Part shown: positions 33,400 through 44,400 of the stretch, piece by piece
How positions within the stretch are numbered: position 1 is the stretch's first letter
How the letters are laid out: the number at the start of each line of letters is the position of its first letter
Assembly (NCBI RefSeq): GCF_007992215.1
Contig: NZ_BJZV01000001.1
Location: forward strand, 248,001 to 312,000
Origin: Methylobacterium gnaphalii
GTDB taxonomy: Bacteria; Pseudomonadota; Alphaproteobacteria; Rhizobiales; Beijerinckiaceae
Direction of reading: 5' to 3'
Length of the DNA: 64,000 bases
Made by a program: the position numbers and the translations under genes
Notes under the pieces: generated by a model
Seen by the model: only the letters and a program-made list of their open reading frames with translations
The model's database searches: none
What the model was told of the DNA's origin: nothing

Positions 33400-34791
33400 A
33401 TGGCCGCGCTGGACCCGATCCTGAACGACATCGACACGGACCTCGACAACGCCCTGGAGCGGCTGTTCGCGTTCCTGCGCATCGAGTCGATCTCGACTGA
33501 CCCCGCCTATAAGGACGAGTGCCGCAAGGCAGCCCACTGGCTTGAAGGCAACCTCACCGCGCTCGGCTTCGAGACCAGCGTGGAGGAAACCTCACTCCAT
33601 CCCGTGGTCTACGCGCACAAGCCCAAGCCGGGCGCGCCGCACGTGCTGTTCTACGGCCACTACGACGTGCAACCGGTCGACCCGCTGAACCTCTGGACGC
33701 ACCCGCCTTTCGAACCGCGCCTGATTGGCGAGGGCGATCAACGGCAGATCGTCGCGCGCGGAGCGTCCGACGACAAAGGTCAGGTCATGACCTTTGTCGA
33801 GGCCTGCCGTGCGCACCTTGCCATGAACGGCGAGCTGCCCTGCGGCGTCACCATCGTGGTCGAGGGTGCGGAGGAGAGCGGCTCCCAAGGCCTGCCGGAA
33901 TGGGTTGCGGCGAACCGCGACCGGCTCAAGGCCGACGTGGCGCTCGTCTGCGACACTGCGATGTGGGACCGGGACACCCCGCAGATCACCACTTCGCTGC
34001 GCGGACTCTCGTATTTCGACGTGAAGGTAACCTGCGCCGACCGCGACCTGCATTCCGGCTTCTTCGGTGGCGCCGCCGCCAATCCGATCCACGTCCTCTC
34101 GAAAGTTCTGGCAGCGCTCCACGACGAGGACGGACGGGTAACGATCCCGGGCTTTTACGAGGGCGTGCGCGAGCCGCCGCCCGAGGTCTTGGAACAATGG
34201 AAGGGGCTCGGTTTCACGGCCGAGAAATTCCTCGGGCCGATTGGCCTCAAGGAGCCGGCCGGCGAGCGCGGGCGCATGCTGATCGAGCTGATCCAGTCGC
34301 GCCCGGCCTGCGACGTCAACGGCATCATCGGCGGCTACACGGCCGAAGGTACCAAGACGGTGATCGCAGGGCAGGCCAGCGCCAAGGTCTCGTTCCGGCT
34401 GGTCGACGACCAGGACCCGGAAAAACTCGCGAAGAGCTTCGAGGCCTTCGTGCGCGAGCGTGTGCCCGCCGATTGCCGGGTCGATATCGTCTGCCACAAG
34501 GGCTCGCGCGCCATCGCGTTGCCCTACGACATGCCGCAGCTCGCCACGGCGCAGGCCGCGCTGACCGAAGAATGGGGCCGCGACGCCATCGCGGTCGGTG
34601 CCGGTGGCTCCATCCCTATCGTCGGCGACTTCAAGCGCCTGCTCGGTCTCGACACCCTGCTGATCGGCTTCGGCTTAGACGACGATCGCATCCACTCGCC
34701 GAACGAGAAGTACGAGCTCAAGAGCTTCCACAAGGGGACGCGAAGCTGGGCACGCATCCTGTCGGCACTCGGCGCCGCTCAACCGACCTGA
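33400..34791 (+). CDS. M20 family dipeptidase
   Basis: A 463-residue zinc peptidase of the ArgE/DapE/PepV type. Metal-ligand motifs are VLFYGHYDVQPVD, ARGASDDKGQVM (bridging Asp and the general-base neighbourhood), VEGAEESGS and the distal His of HSPNEKYE near the C-terminus. The dimerisation (lid) domain lies in between (about 200-350), with TSLRGLSYFDVKVTCA and DLHSGFFGGAAANP. It probably cleaves dipeptides. It is a single gene whose last 13 bp overlap the convergent trmL. Confidence 0.91.
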   Translation: MAALDPILNDIDTDLDNALERLFAFLRIESISTDPAYKDECRKAAHWLEGNLTALGFETSVEETSLHPVVYAHKPKPGAPHVLFYGHYDVQPVDPLNLWTHPPFEPRLIGEGDQRQIVARGASDDKGQVMTFVEACRAHLAMNGELPCGVTIVVEGAEESGSQGLPEWVAANRDRLKADVALVCDTAMWDRDTPQITTSLRGLSYFDVKVTCADRDLHSGFFGGAAANPIHVLSKVLAALHDEDGRVTIPGFYEGVREPPPEVLEQWKGLGFTAEKFLGPIGLKEPAGERGRMLIELIQSRPACDVNGIIGGYTAEGTKTVIAGQASAKVSFRLVDDQDPEKLAKSFEAFVRERVPADCRVDIVCHKGSRAIALPYDMPQLATAQAALTEEWGRDAIAVGAGGSIPIVGDFKRLLGLDTLLIGFGLDDDRIHSPNEKYELKSFHKGTRSWARILSALGAAQPT

Positions 34792-35231
34792 CGGATCGCC
34801 TCGCCCATGATCATCGCGGCTGCGACGGCGACGTTGAGCGAGCGCATTCCCTCCCGGAGCGGCACGACGATTCGAGTGTCGGCCGCCGCGTGCACGGCTT
34901 CGGGCACACCGGCCGACTCGCGGCCAATCAGGATGCAGTCGCCATCGCGAAATTCGTGTGCCGTGTAGGGAACGGCGCCGGAGGTGGTGGCGAGCACGAG
35001 CCGGATGCCGGCCTCGCGCCGCCATTCCTCGAAAGCGGCCCAGGAGCGGTGCCGTGTGATCGCGACGTGGTCGAGATAGTCGAGCCCCGAGCGGCGTAGG
35101 TTCCGGTCCGAGACGTCGAAGCCGGCCGGCTCGATAATTTCGACGGCGACGCCCAGACAAGCCGTCATGCGTAGCATGGTGCCGGTGTTCTGCGGGATGT
35201 CGGGTTGGTAGAGGGCGAGGCGAAGCGTCAT
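34779..35231 (-). CDS. trmL: tRNA (cytidine34/uridine34-2'-O)-methyltransferase TrmL
   Basis: A SPOUT methyltransferase of 150 residues that 2'-O-methylates the wobble base of leucine tRNAs. The N-terminal LYQPDIPQNTGTMLRM and the C-terminal knot motifs LIGRESAGVPEAVH and RSLNVAVAAAMIMGEAIRQ are typical. It starts at ATG 35231. It converges on the M20 peptidase gene with a short overlap and lies downstream of cbpM on the same strand. Confidence 0.93.
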   Translation of the reverse strand: MTLRLALYQPDIPQNTGTMLRMTACLGVAVEIIEPAGFDVSDRNLRRSGLDYLDHVAITRHRSWAAFEEWRREAGIRLVLATTSGAVPYTAHEFRDGDCILIGRESAGVPEAVHAAADTRIVVPLREGMRSLNVAVAAAMIMGEAIRQVG

Positions 35232-35281
35232 TCTAAGCGTATCCGGCGACGGAGCTCAGGATCTCCGCCGTCATGGCGGGG

Positions 35282-35566
35282 TCACTCGTCGCCCGGCTTG
35301 GCCTGGCTCTGTTTCAGCTCGGCGAAGGCGCGTCTCATCCCGTGCAACTGGTCGACGAGGTGGAGGATCACGTCGATCCCCGGATCGTTGACGCCGAGAT
35401 TCCCCTGCAGATCGCGGATGAAATGCGCCCGCGCGATGTCGATCTCCGAGTAACCGGACTCTACGTCGCCGGCTGCCGGCAGGAGCCAACGCTGTTCCAG
35501 CCAGACCTCCAGCGTCTCCACCTGCAGGCCCGATCGGACCAGGAATTCCTCGCGTTTCATGATCAT
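35282..35566 (-). CDS. cbpM: Chaperone modulator CbpM
   Basis: A 94-residue MerR-like protein that binds and inhibits the DnaJ-like CbpA. Family segments are EEFLVRSGLQVETLEVWLEQRWLLP, YSEIDIARAHFIRDL and DVILHLVDQLHGMRRAFAEL. It is encoded directly after cbpA with a 4-base overlap (ATGA). Two ATGs (35566 and 35560) are possible; GAGGA lies upstream, nine bases from the second. Confidence 0.85.
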   Translation of the reverse strand: MIMKREEFLVRSGLQVETLEVWLEQRWLLPAAGDVESGYSEIDIARAHFIRDLQGNLGVNDPGIDVILHLVDQLHGMRRAFAELKQSQAKPGDE

Positions 35567-36495
35567 CGATCCTCACGCGGGTTGAACGATTTACCGGCTT
35601 CCCAGCGCTCCACGAAGGCTTCGAGGTCTGGGTCGGGTACCCTCGGCAGCACGATCTTGAGCTTGACGTACTCGTCGCCGTGGCCGCCGTCGCGGCGTGG
35701 TGCGCCTTTGCCCTTGAGACGCAACCGGGTGCCGGTATTCGCCCCGTTGGGCACGGTCAGGGTGACCTCGCCCGTCGGCGTCGGTGCCCTGACGCGGCCG
35801 CCGCGCACTGCCTCGGTCAGCGAGATCGGCAGCTCGATCGAGATGTCGTCGCCGTCCCGCTCAAAGCGGGGATCGGGCAGGACTTCGACCTCGATCAGCG
35901 CGTCGCCCGCACTACCCGTCCCGGAACCGGGCGCGCCCTTGCCGCGCAGCCGGAGGACTTGGCCATCGATGAGACCTGGCGGGATCGTCACGTCGAGTGT
36001 CCCGCCATCCGGCAGCGTCAGGCGCTTATTCGCGCCGGCAATGGATTCGACGAACGTGATCGCCAGGCGATAGCGCAAATCCTGTCCGCGCCGATTGGCT
36101 CTTGCCTGCTGGCTCCGCCGCAGCAGCTCCGCGAAGACGTCGTCTCCATCCATGTAGTCGGCAAAGGCGCCATCGTCAGCATAGGCATGACCTGGGCCGC
36201 TCGCGTAGTCTCGGTAGTAGCGCTGTTGCGGGCGCTCGGTGCCGGTTTCGTCAATCTCCCCGGCATCGAAGCGCCTGCGTTTGTCGGCATCTCCGAGAAG
36301 GTCATAGGCGCCTGCGACCTCCTTGAACTTGTCCTCGGCGGCCTTGTCGCCGGGGTTGAGGTCGGGATGCAGCTTTTTGACGAGCCGTCGATAAGCGTTG
36401 CGAATGTCTCCGTCCGAGGCGGAAGGTGACACACCCAGCACGTCGTAGGGATTGGCCACGCAAGGCTCCGTCGGCATCCGCCTGATGTGAACCAT
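35563..36495 (-). CDS. cbpA: DnaJ-like co-chaperone CbpA
   Basis: A 310-residue class B J-domain protein that stimulates DnaK. The J-domain (about 16-80) has YDVLGVSPSASDGDIRNAYR and the HPD tripeptide in KKLHPDLNPGDK. A Gly/Asp-containing linker is followed by two C-terminal substrate-binding domains (DVTIPPGLIDGQVLRLRGKG, VTLTVPNGANTGTRLRLKGKG). There is no zinc finger, which separates it from DnaJ. The cbpM gene follows, coupled. Starts at 36495 or 36477 are both possible; neither has a strong ribosome site. Confidence 0.88.
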   Translation of the reverse strand: MVHIRRMPTEPCVANPYDVLGVSPSASDGDIRNAYRRLVKKLHPDLNPGDKAAEDKFKEVAGAYDLLGDADKRRRFDAGEIDETGTERPQQRYYRDYASGPGHAYADDGAFADYMDGDDVFAELLRRSQQARANRRGQDLRYRLAITFVESIAGANKRLTLPDGGTLDVTIPPGLIDGQVLRLRGKGAPGSGTGSAGDALIEVEVLPDPRFERDGDDISIELPISLTEAVRGGRVRAPTPTGEVTLTVPNGANTGTRLRLKGKGAPRRDGGHGDEYVKLKIVLPRVPDPDLEAFVERWEAGKSFNPREDR

Positions 36496-36638
36496 TTAGC
36501 GGATGGCGCGCGGAAGAGAACGCATGACTGCGCCTGTTTCGCCGACTGGCCGGAGCCGCCTGTGGCAATGCCTCCGCCTTGGCGCCGCGGTAAGAAGACT
36601 TAAGTCAGGCCCTCACGCTCACATGGTTGTCTCCCCGC

Positions 36639-38540
<1,902 letters not shown>

Positions 38541-38614
38541 CGCCGTTTCGTAACCGGCTCGATTCATGCGAACAAACCACGGTTGCGGAGGCGGGTAGGG
38601 GGCGACCGGAGGCG

Positions 38615-39838
38615 ATGGAGACCGAACGGCTCTCGGCACGGCTTTGTTCCTGGATCACCGAGCGCGCCACAGTCAGCGACGACGGCGAGGCCCTGCTCGA
38701 CGGCGTCTGCACGGCCCTCTGCGAGGCCGGCCTGCCGCTGTGGCGCGCCAGCGTCTCGGGGCCGACCATCGATCCGGCTCACCGCAGCGTCGGTCTGACT
38801 TGGTACGCGCAGGAGGGCATGACACTCACCTTTATCCCGCACGAGCAGGACGAGGCGATGTGGCTGCGCAGTCCAATCTTCGCTCTCCTGGAGAGCGGCG
38901 AGCATTCGGCACGGTACCGGCTCGAGGCCCTACGCAACGGGGAAGCCTTCCCGATTCTGCACGAGCTGCGCGACATGGGCGGGACTGACTATCTCCTGCA
39001 TCTTGTCACCTTCGCGCCGGGCCTCGCCCTACGTGGCGTCGCCCTGTCCTTCGCCACGCGGGAGCCGGGAGGCTTCGAGGAGGGGGCGGTCTCGGTGATC
39101 GAGGCGATCCTGCCGGCGCTCGGACTTGCGCTCTCCCGGCTCAGCCTCGCGCATACGCTGCGCGAGGTGCTCGGCACCTATGTCGGGCCGGTCACGGCCG
39201 GCCAGGTGCTCGAGGGAAACATCCGGCGCGGTCAGGGCCGCACCGTGTCGGCGGCGATCCTGCTCGCGGACCTGCGAGGGTTCACGGCCCTGTCGGACCG
39301 CTCAGATCCCCTCGACATGGTCACTTGGCTCAACGAGCATTTCGATGCGCTAGGCGATCCGGTCACGGAGCGGGGCGGGGAGATCCTGAAGTTCCTCGGC
39401 GACGGCTTCCTGGCGGCCTTCACGGTGGCCGACGTGGACGAAGTGCCCTGCAGCATCTGCCGGCAGGCGCTCTCCGCCGCCATGGACGCGCAGGCCGCCA
39501 ACGCCGCCCTCAACGCGCGGCGCCGGGAGGCGGGCCAGCCGGAAATCTCTGCCGATCTCGTCCTTCACTTCGGCGAGGTGGTCTACGGCAATGTCGGCAC
39601 CGGGCGCCGGCTCGACTTCACGCTGATCGGCCGTGCCGTGAACGAGGCCAGCCGGATCGAAGGCCAATGCCAGAGCCTCGGCTATCCCCTGCTGATCTCC
39701 GATGCCTTCGCCACGCGTTGTGCCCATACTCTGCAGGAGGTCGGCACGGTGCCGCTGCGCGGGCTTACCCGGCCGCAGCGGCTCTGGACCCTGCCGGGAA
39801 CGAGTCGCAGCGTGCCGGGCGCATCGACGGATCAGTAG
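38615..39838 (+). CDS. Class III adenylate/guanylate cyclase
   Basis: A 407-residue soluble protein with an N-terminal sensor-like region of about 190 residues and a C-terminal class III cyclase domain. Catalytic residues are present: metal Asp in ILLADLRGFTALS and FLGDGFLAAF, the substrate Lys in GEILKFLGDG, and transition-state Asn and Arg in GRAVNEASRIE. It should be active and probably makes cAMP. The N-terminal region shows no membrane segment. A longer frame begins at GTG 38537, overlapping the ABC exporter stop. I prefer ATG 38615 with GGAGG nearby. The last bases overlap the convergent Fae paralogue gene. Confidence 0.86.
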   Translation: METERLSARLCSWITERATVSDDGEALLDGVCTALCEAGLPLWRASVSGPTIDPAHRSVGLTWYAQEGMTLTFIPHEQDEAMWLRSPIFALLESGEHSARYRLEALRNGEAFPILHELRDMGGTDYLLHLVTFAPGLALRGVALSFATREPGGFEEGAVSVIEAILPALGLALSRLSLAHTLREVLGTYVGPVTAGQVLEGNIRRGQGRTVSAAILLADLRGFTALSDRSDPLDMVTWLNEHFDALGDPVTERGGEILKFLGDGFLAAFTVADVDEVPCSICRQALSAAMDAQAANAALNARRREAGQPEISADLVLHFGEVVYGNVGTGRRLDFTLIGRAVNEASRIEGQCQSLGYPLLISDAFATRCAHTLQEVGTVPLRGLTRPQRLWTLPGTSRSVPGASTDQ

Positions 39839-40371
39839 TCGATCACGTCCTCCAGGGCGTAGTGCTTCACCGTCTTGCGGTTGGCGATCAGCTCGTCGAT
39901 CGTCGGCTCGCCCCTCATGGCGCGGCCGATGGCGAGCTTCGTCGCCTCGTAGTTGGTGCGGTAGAGATCCTTGCGGTCGACGTTCGGATCAGCCGCGCAG
40001 CGCTCGTCCAGCCAGATCATGATGATCATGCACAGCTCGTCGAGCCCGTCCTTCGGCAGAATGCCCTCGATCACGCAGTCGATGATGGCGTCGCCCGTGG
40101 CCGCCTGAACCACACCGCCGAGCAGCTCGGCGTACTCGGCTGTGTGGATTGTGACCTTGGTGGTCATCATGGTGGCCGGGCGCACGAGCTGGTTGAGGTC
40201 GCGCACCACGAACATGCGGGTATGGCCCTGGACCTGCCCCATCATGCCCGCGAAGGCTTGGCCAACCGGGCCGCGGGTCGAGCCGATCATCACCTCGGGC
40301 ATTGCGTCGGTGTACTGCCCCTCGGCGGCGAGCACCGTCGCCTCGCCCGTGCGGAACCAGATCTCGGCCAT
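39832..40371 (-). CDS. Formaldehyde-activating enzyme (Fae) paralogue
   Basis: A 179-residue protein that aligns along its whole length with Fae, which condenses formaldehyde with tetrahydromethanopterin. Shared blocks are MAEIWFRTGEATV (Fae MAKI...VGEALV), PATMMTTKVTI (NTLMFNKVTI), TGDAIIDCVIEGILP and the near-identical TNYEATKLAIGRAMRGEP. The His that is the proposed catalytic acid in Fae (AHIDLIIG) is replaced here: AMPEVMIG. This points to a Fae2/Fae3-type homologue with an altered role. ATG 40371 matches the Fae N-terminus and has AGGA ten bases upstream; an upstream ATG at 40446 is less likely. No C1-pathway genes are adjacent. Confidence 0.86.
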   Translation of the reverse strand: MAEIWFRTGEATVLAAEGQYTDAMPEVMIGSTRGPVGQAFAGMMGQVQGHTRMFVVRDLNQLVRPATMMTTKVTIHTAEYAELLGGVVQAATGDAIIDCVIEGILPKDGLDELCMIIMIWLDERCAADPNVDRKDLYRTNYEATKLAIGRAMRGEPTIDELIANRKTVKHYALEDVIDY

Positions 40372-40547
40372 CGTCGTCGCGTCCTGCTTGAATTCGAAAT
40401 GCGCCGGTTGCCGGCGCGAGCCGGGCGCAGACACCATCCCAGGCATCGTCCGTCAATCGTCCAGCGCGCATGTCGCGCTCGCGGGCGGCGTGCTCTGGCC
40501 TCCCACGCATCGATCGGTCATGCAGAGGCGGATGAGGGAGGTGGGGT

Positions 40548-40781
40548 ATGGCAGGGCCGGGTGGTGGATCTTCGGCGAACGAGCGAGGCTGGAGCCTTCT
40601 GGCCCGGGCAGAAGGGGACGGTGTACGGGTCGAACTCGGCCTGCCTGATCTCGGCGGCGCGCCGGTGACGGCGGTGCTGCGCCTCGACAAGACCGAGGCG
40701 CGCGCCTTCGCGCGAGCGCTGCTGGCGGCGGCCGGCGATGCGACGGAGCGGACCTTTCCGGCCGGCACCGAAAAGATCTAG
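40548..40781 (+). CDS. Small protein of unknown function
   Basis: A 77-residue product with a strong upstream GAGGGAGG. The N-terminal 12 residues are Gly/Ser-rich, followed by SLLARAEGDGVRVELGLPDLG and AVLRLDKTEARAFARALLAAAG, a beta-then-helix pattern. There is no signal peptide and no membrane segment. I recognise no family. It lies between two minus-strand genes. Confidence 0.6.
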   Translation: MAGPGGGSSANERGWSLLARAEGDGVRVELGLPDLGGAPVTAVLRLDKTEARAFARALLAAAGDATERTFPAGTEKI

Positions 40782-40796
40782 CCGGCCTCCGCGCGA

Positions 40797-41231
40797 TCAG
40801 CGCGGCGCGATGTTGGTGCGGCCGGGCAGCCGTGGGGTTAAGGCGCCGCGCGGCTCGATCGGTGCATCGCAAGTATAGGCGAACTCCGTCTGCAGGTCGG
40901 AGAACACCGTCTCGCCCTTGACCTGGCAATCCTCGCGCACCGTCTCGTCGAGGAAGGCACGCGCCGCCGTGCGGAAGCGCTCCGCCCGCGACGCCCTCGG
41001 GTCTCGGCCCTCGTTGCGCTCACCGATACCGCAGCCAGCAACCTCGCGCAGGGAGTTCGAGACTACGAGCATGCGCCGGCGCTGGCGGTTGTCGTAGACC
41101 TCGTAGGGCTCGTTGCAGCCGATGGTCACCACCTGCACGGGCAGCGACACGTAGGTCTTCGAGATGTATTCGAAGCCGGTGCAACCCGTCAGGCCGAGGC
41201 CCAGGGCAACCAGGATCGCGCGCCGCATCAT
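40797..41231 (-). CDS. Putative lipoprotein of unknown function
   Basis: A 144-residue product with a type II signal peptide (AILVALGLGLTGC, lipidated Cys17). The mature part has further Cys (TIGCNEPYEVYD, VAGCGIGE, REDCQVKGE, AYTCDAPIEP), which suggests two disulfides in the periplasm. A central YEVYDNRQRRRMLVVSNSLREV may be the conserved core. I do not recognise the family. The start is ATG 41231 or 41228. Confidence 0.7.
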   Translation of the reverse strand: MMRRAILVALGLGLTGCTGFEYISKTYVSLPVQVVTIGCNEPYEVYDNRQRRRMLVVSNSLREVAGCGIGERNEGRDPRASRAERFRTAARAFLDETVREDCQVKGETVFSDLQTEFAYTCDAPIEPRGALTPRLPGRTNIAPR

Positions 41232-41471
41232 ACTCGTCGCCTCCTGTGCCCGGCGTCGAAAGAGCCCGCATTGAAACAGCTACGCTTGTCTGGTCAAGCC
41301 TGCTCCGGCGCTGCGACGGCGCGATTTGGGGGACGCTGTCTTTGAGGTGACTCCCGTAAGCCGTTCGAATCCTGTAGCTCTGGCAAACAGCCTCCCTTCC
41401 CGGCGCATCGTCATTGTCCGCGAGCCCGCGCGGCCTGTCTCGATGCCGAGCCGCCATCGGCCCAACGCCTT

Positions 41472-44400
41472 TTGTATCTCCTCACCGACATCGCTCTCTC
41501 CAACTGGTACCTGATCCGCCGCCAGCAAATCCGGATCCGGGGGGCGGCTGCCCTGGTCGGGCCCACAGGCGCGGGCAAGTCGACGATCTTCGACGCGGTG
41601 AGCACTGTGCTCGCTGGCAACAATGCCAGCCGCCTCGCTCTCAACGCTTCCGCCTCGGGCCGCTCCTCGCGGACTGTGCGCGATTACTGCCTTGGCTGGA
41701 TCAGCGACCCAGCTGAAGGCGGCCGCCCGACGCGTGAGTCCTGCGAGACCGTTATCGCCCTGACCTTCGAGAACGAGGCGAGCGGGCGCATCGTCTCGGT
41801 CGGGCTGGCGCTCGTGGCGCGCTCCGACGAGCAGCGCGAGGAGACGATCTCGCGCTTCGTCGCCGTCGGGCATCGCTTCGAGATCGCCGACTACGTGCGT
41901 GAGACCGAGCGGGGTAGCTTCGTCGCGCCCTGGAGCGAGATCGCGGCCGACCTCAACCGCCGGGCCGAGCGCTTCGAGCAGTTCCGCTCATCCGGCGAGC
42001 GCTTCACCGCCGAGGTGCTGGCCCTGATGCGTGAGGGCGCGCCGGCGCCCGAGCCGCGCCACTTCCTGCGCACCTTCGCGAATGCCGTCGCGTTCAAGCC
42101 GATCTTTGACCCAAGCGCCTTCGTGAAGAGCTTCGTGCTGGAGCCCGCGCCCCTCGATGTCGAGCGCATCCGGCAATCGGTGGAGAATTGGCGCCGGCTC
42201 TGCGAGACCATCGAGGAGTTGGAGACGCGGCTCGCACATCTGCGCCGCATCGTCGGACGCTATGAGGCCTGGGCCGATGCGACCCTCGCCGCCGCCCTCG
42301 ACGAATTGCGGGCGACGAGCGCGGACCTGCGCCGGCGTATCGTCGACTGGACGGGTGCCCGCACGCGGCTCGCTGAGACAGGCGAGGCCTTGCGCATCGC
42401 CCGCGAGAGCGTCGCCACCAGCCAGGGTTTCGTGCGTGAGATCGATGCCGAGATTGCGCAGCGCAAGGCGATGATCGTCGGCAGCGCGGCGGAAGGCAGG
42501 CTCGCCGCCTCGAATGCCGGCCTTGCCATGGTGGCCCGCGACCGGCGCGACCTCGGCGCGCGCGTGGCCGAGCTCGTTGGCCTCGTCCAGGAGGCTGGTC
42601 GTCTTGCCACCGTGGCCGCGACCATCGGCGCCAGCGCACCGGAGGCGGCCCGGCTGATCGAGGCCTGTGCCCGGTCGGGGCTCCGCCGCGACGCCCCGCC
42701 GGAGGACACGCTGCGGGCCGACGGCGTGCTCGGACGCCTGATCTCCGGCCTCGCCGACTTGCCCGACATAGCGAGCGTCCTCGACGAGGCGGCCGAGGAC
42801 CTCGCCGTCCGCGCCCGCACGGCGGAGCGTGAGGCGCAGGCCCTCTCCTCCGCCTTTTCCTCGGGCCATGCGAGCGCCGGGCGCCTCTCGCCCCACACGC
42901 TGGCCTTCCGGGACGAGCTCGCGCGCATCGGTATCGAGGCAGTTCCGATCTGCGAGCTGGCCGAGATCGTCGATCCGGCTTGGGGGCCGGCACTTGAAGG
43001 CTTGCTCGGTGGAGCGCGCGAGGCTCTGGTGGTGGAGCCGGATCGGCTCAGCAAGGCGTTCGGCCTGCTCGAACAGCAGAAGGCCCGGTTCTACCGCTGT
43101 CTCTTGGTGAAGACGACGGACACCTCTCGGCGCACGGCCCGCCGCTTTGACGACGGTCCGCTCGGGCTGATCGAGACCGACAGCGACCACGCCGAGGCGT
43201 TTCTCGCGGCGCGACTTGGCGGCTATGACCTCGCTCCGAACGACGCGGCGCTCGCGCATATGAGCCGGGCCGTGGCCCCGAGCGGGCGCTCGACCTCGGG
43301 CATGGCTTATTCGGTGGTCCGCCCCGTCCAGCTGATGATGACGCGCGGCCATCGCGGCCCGACGGCGGAGGGACGCCGTAATCTGGAGAGTGCGGTCGAG
43401 GACGCGCGCCGTCTGCGGACAGAGGCAACCGTGATGCGCGAGGCTGCGCGCACCGCCGCATCGCTCCGCGCCCGGCTCTCGGCCACGACGCTCGACGTCG
43501 CCGCCCTGCGTGACGAGGCCGATGCGATCGAGGGCCGCCGCCGCAGCCTCACCACTGAGCACGAGCAGCTCCGTCAGGCCGATACCGGCACCCTGGAAGC
43601 CGAGATCAAGGAACTGACCAAGGAGCGCTCCGCCTATCTCACCGAGCTGGTCCAGGTGCTGGAGCCGAAGCGTGACGGGTTGCTGGCCGAGGAGGCCGGC
43701 CTGAAGGCGAAGCTCGGATCGGCGAAGGAGGTGACGCGAGCCGCCCTCGCTGCGCGCCGCCAGGCCCATGCGCGCTGGGCGGGCGGTGACTCGCTTCGCA
43801 TCCGACTGGCGCGGGGGGAGGGCCTCGATCCAGGGATTCTGAGGCAAATGCGGGCCGATCTCGCCGTGCTCGACTCCAAGGAGCTCGCCGCCTTCGCCAG
43901 CGCAGCTCGGGCCTCCGTGCGCAACGAGATCGAGACCGCGCGGACGGAGGGCCGTGCGGCCGAACGCGATCTCGCCGAGTACTGCGTCCAGCGCCGGATC
44001 GACAATCCGCTCGGCCGCGAGGAGGCCGCTGCCTCCTTCGGTTATGCCTGGGCCCGGCGTGAGTTCGAATCGGTAGAGGGGCATGAGCTGCGCCGCTATC
44101 GCGAGCAGGCTGAGCGTGCCAACCGCGAAATGAGGCGGCTGACGACCGAGGACCTGCTCACCCGTCTCGCCGACCGTTTCGAGCGGGTGAGGAACCGCCT
44201 CGACGCGCTGAACGAGCGCCTGTCCTCCCAAAAATTCACGGGCCAGACCTACGCTTTCGAGGCTTCCGTCGATCGGCGCTATGCGGCCGTCCACGCGCTC
44301 GCCACCGAGGTCGCCCGTTCACCCGATGCCGCGCAGGCGGTGCTGCCGGAGGTGGAGGATGGGCCGCTCTCGGCGGCGATGGAGGAGATCTCGGCCCTGA

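Noticed and set aside
41300..41400. tRNA 3' fragment, because of GTTCGAATCC near 41364
   Set aside because: The flanking bases do not pair as a T-arm and there is no acceptor stem or CCA. The match is probably chance.
41988..44294. 768-codon minus-strand frame opposite the JetC-like gene
   Set aside because: Typical shadow of a long GC-rich coding sequence; repetitive Arg/Gly/Leu content and no motifs.
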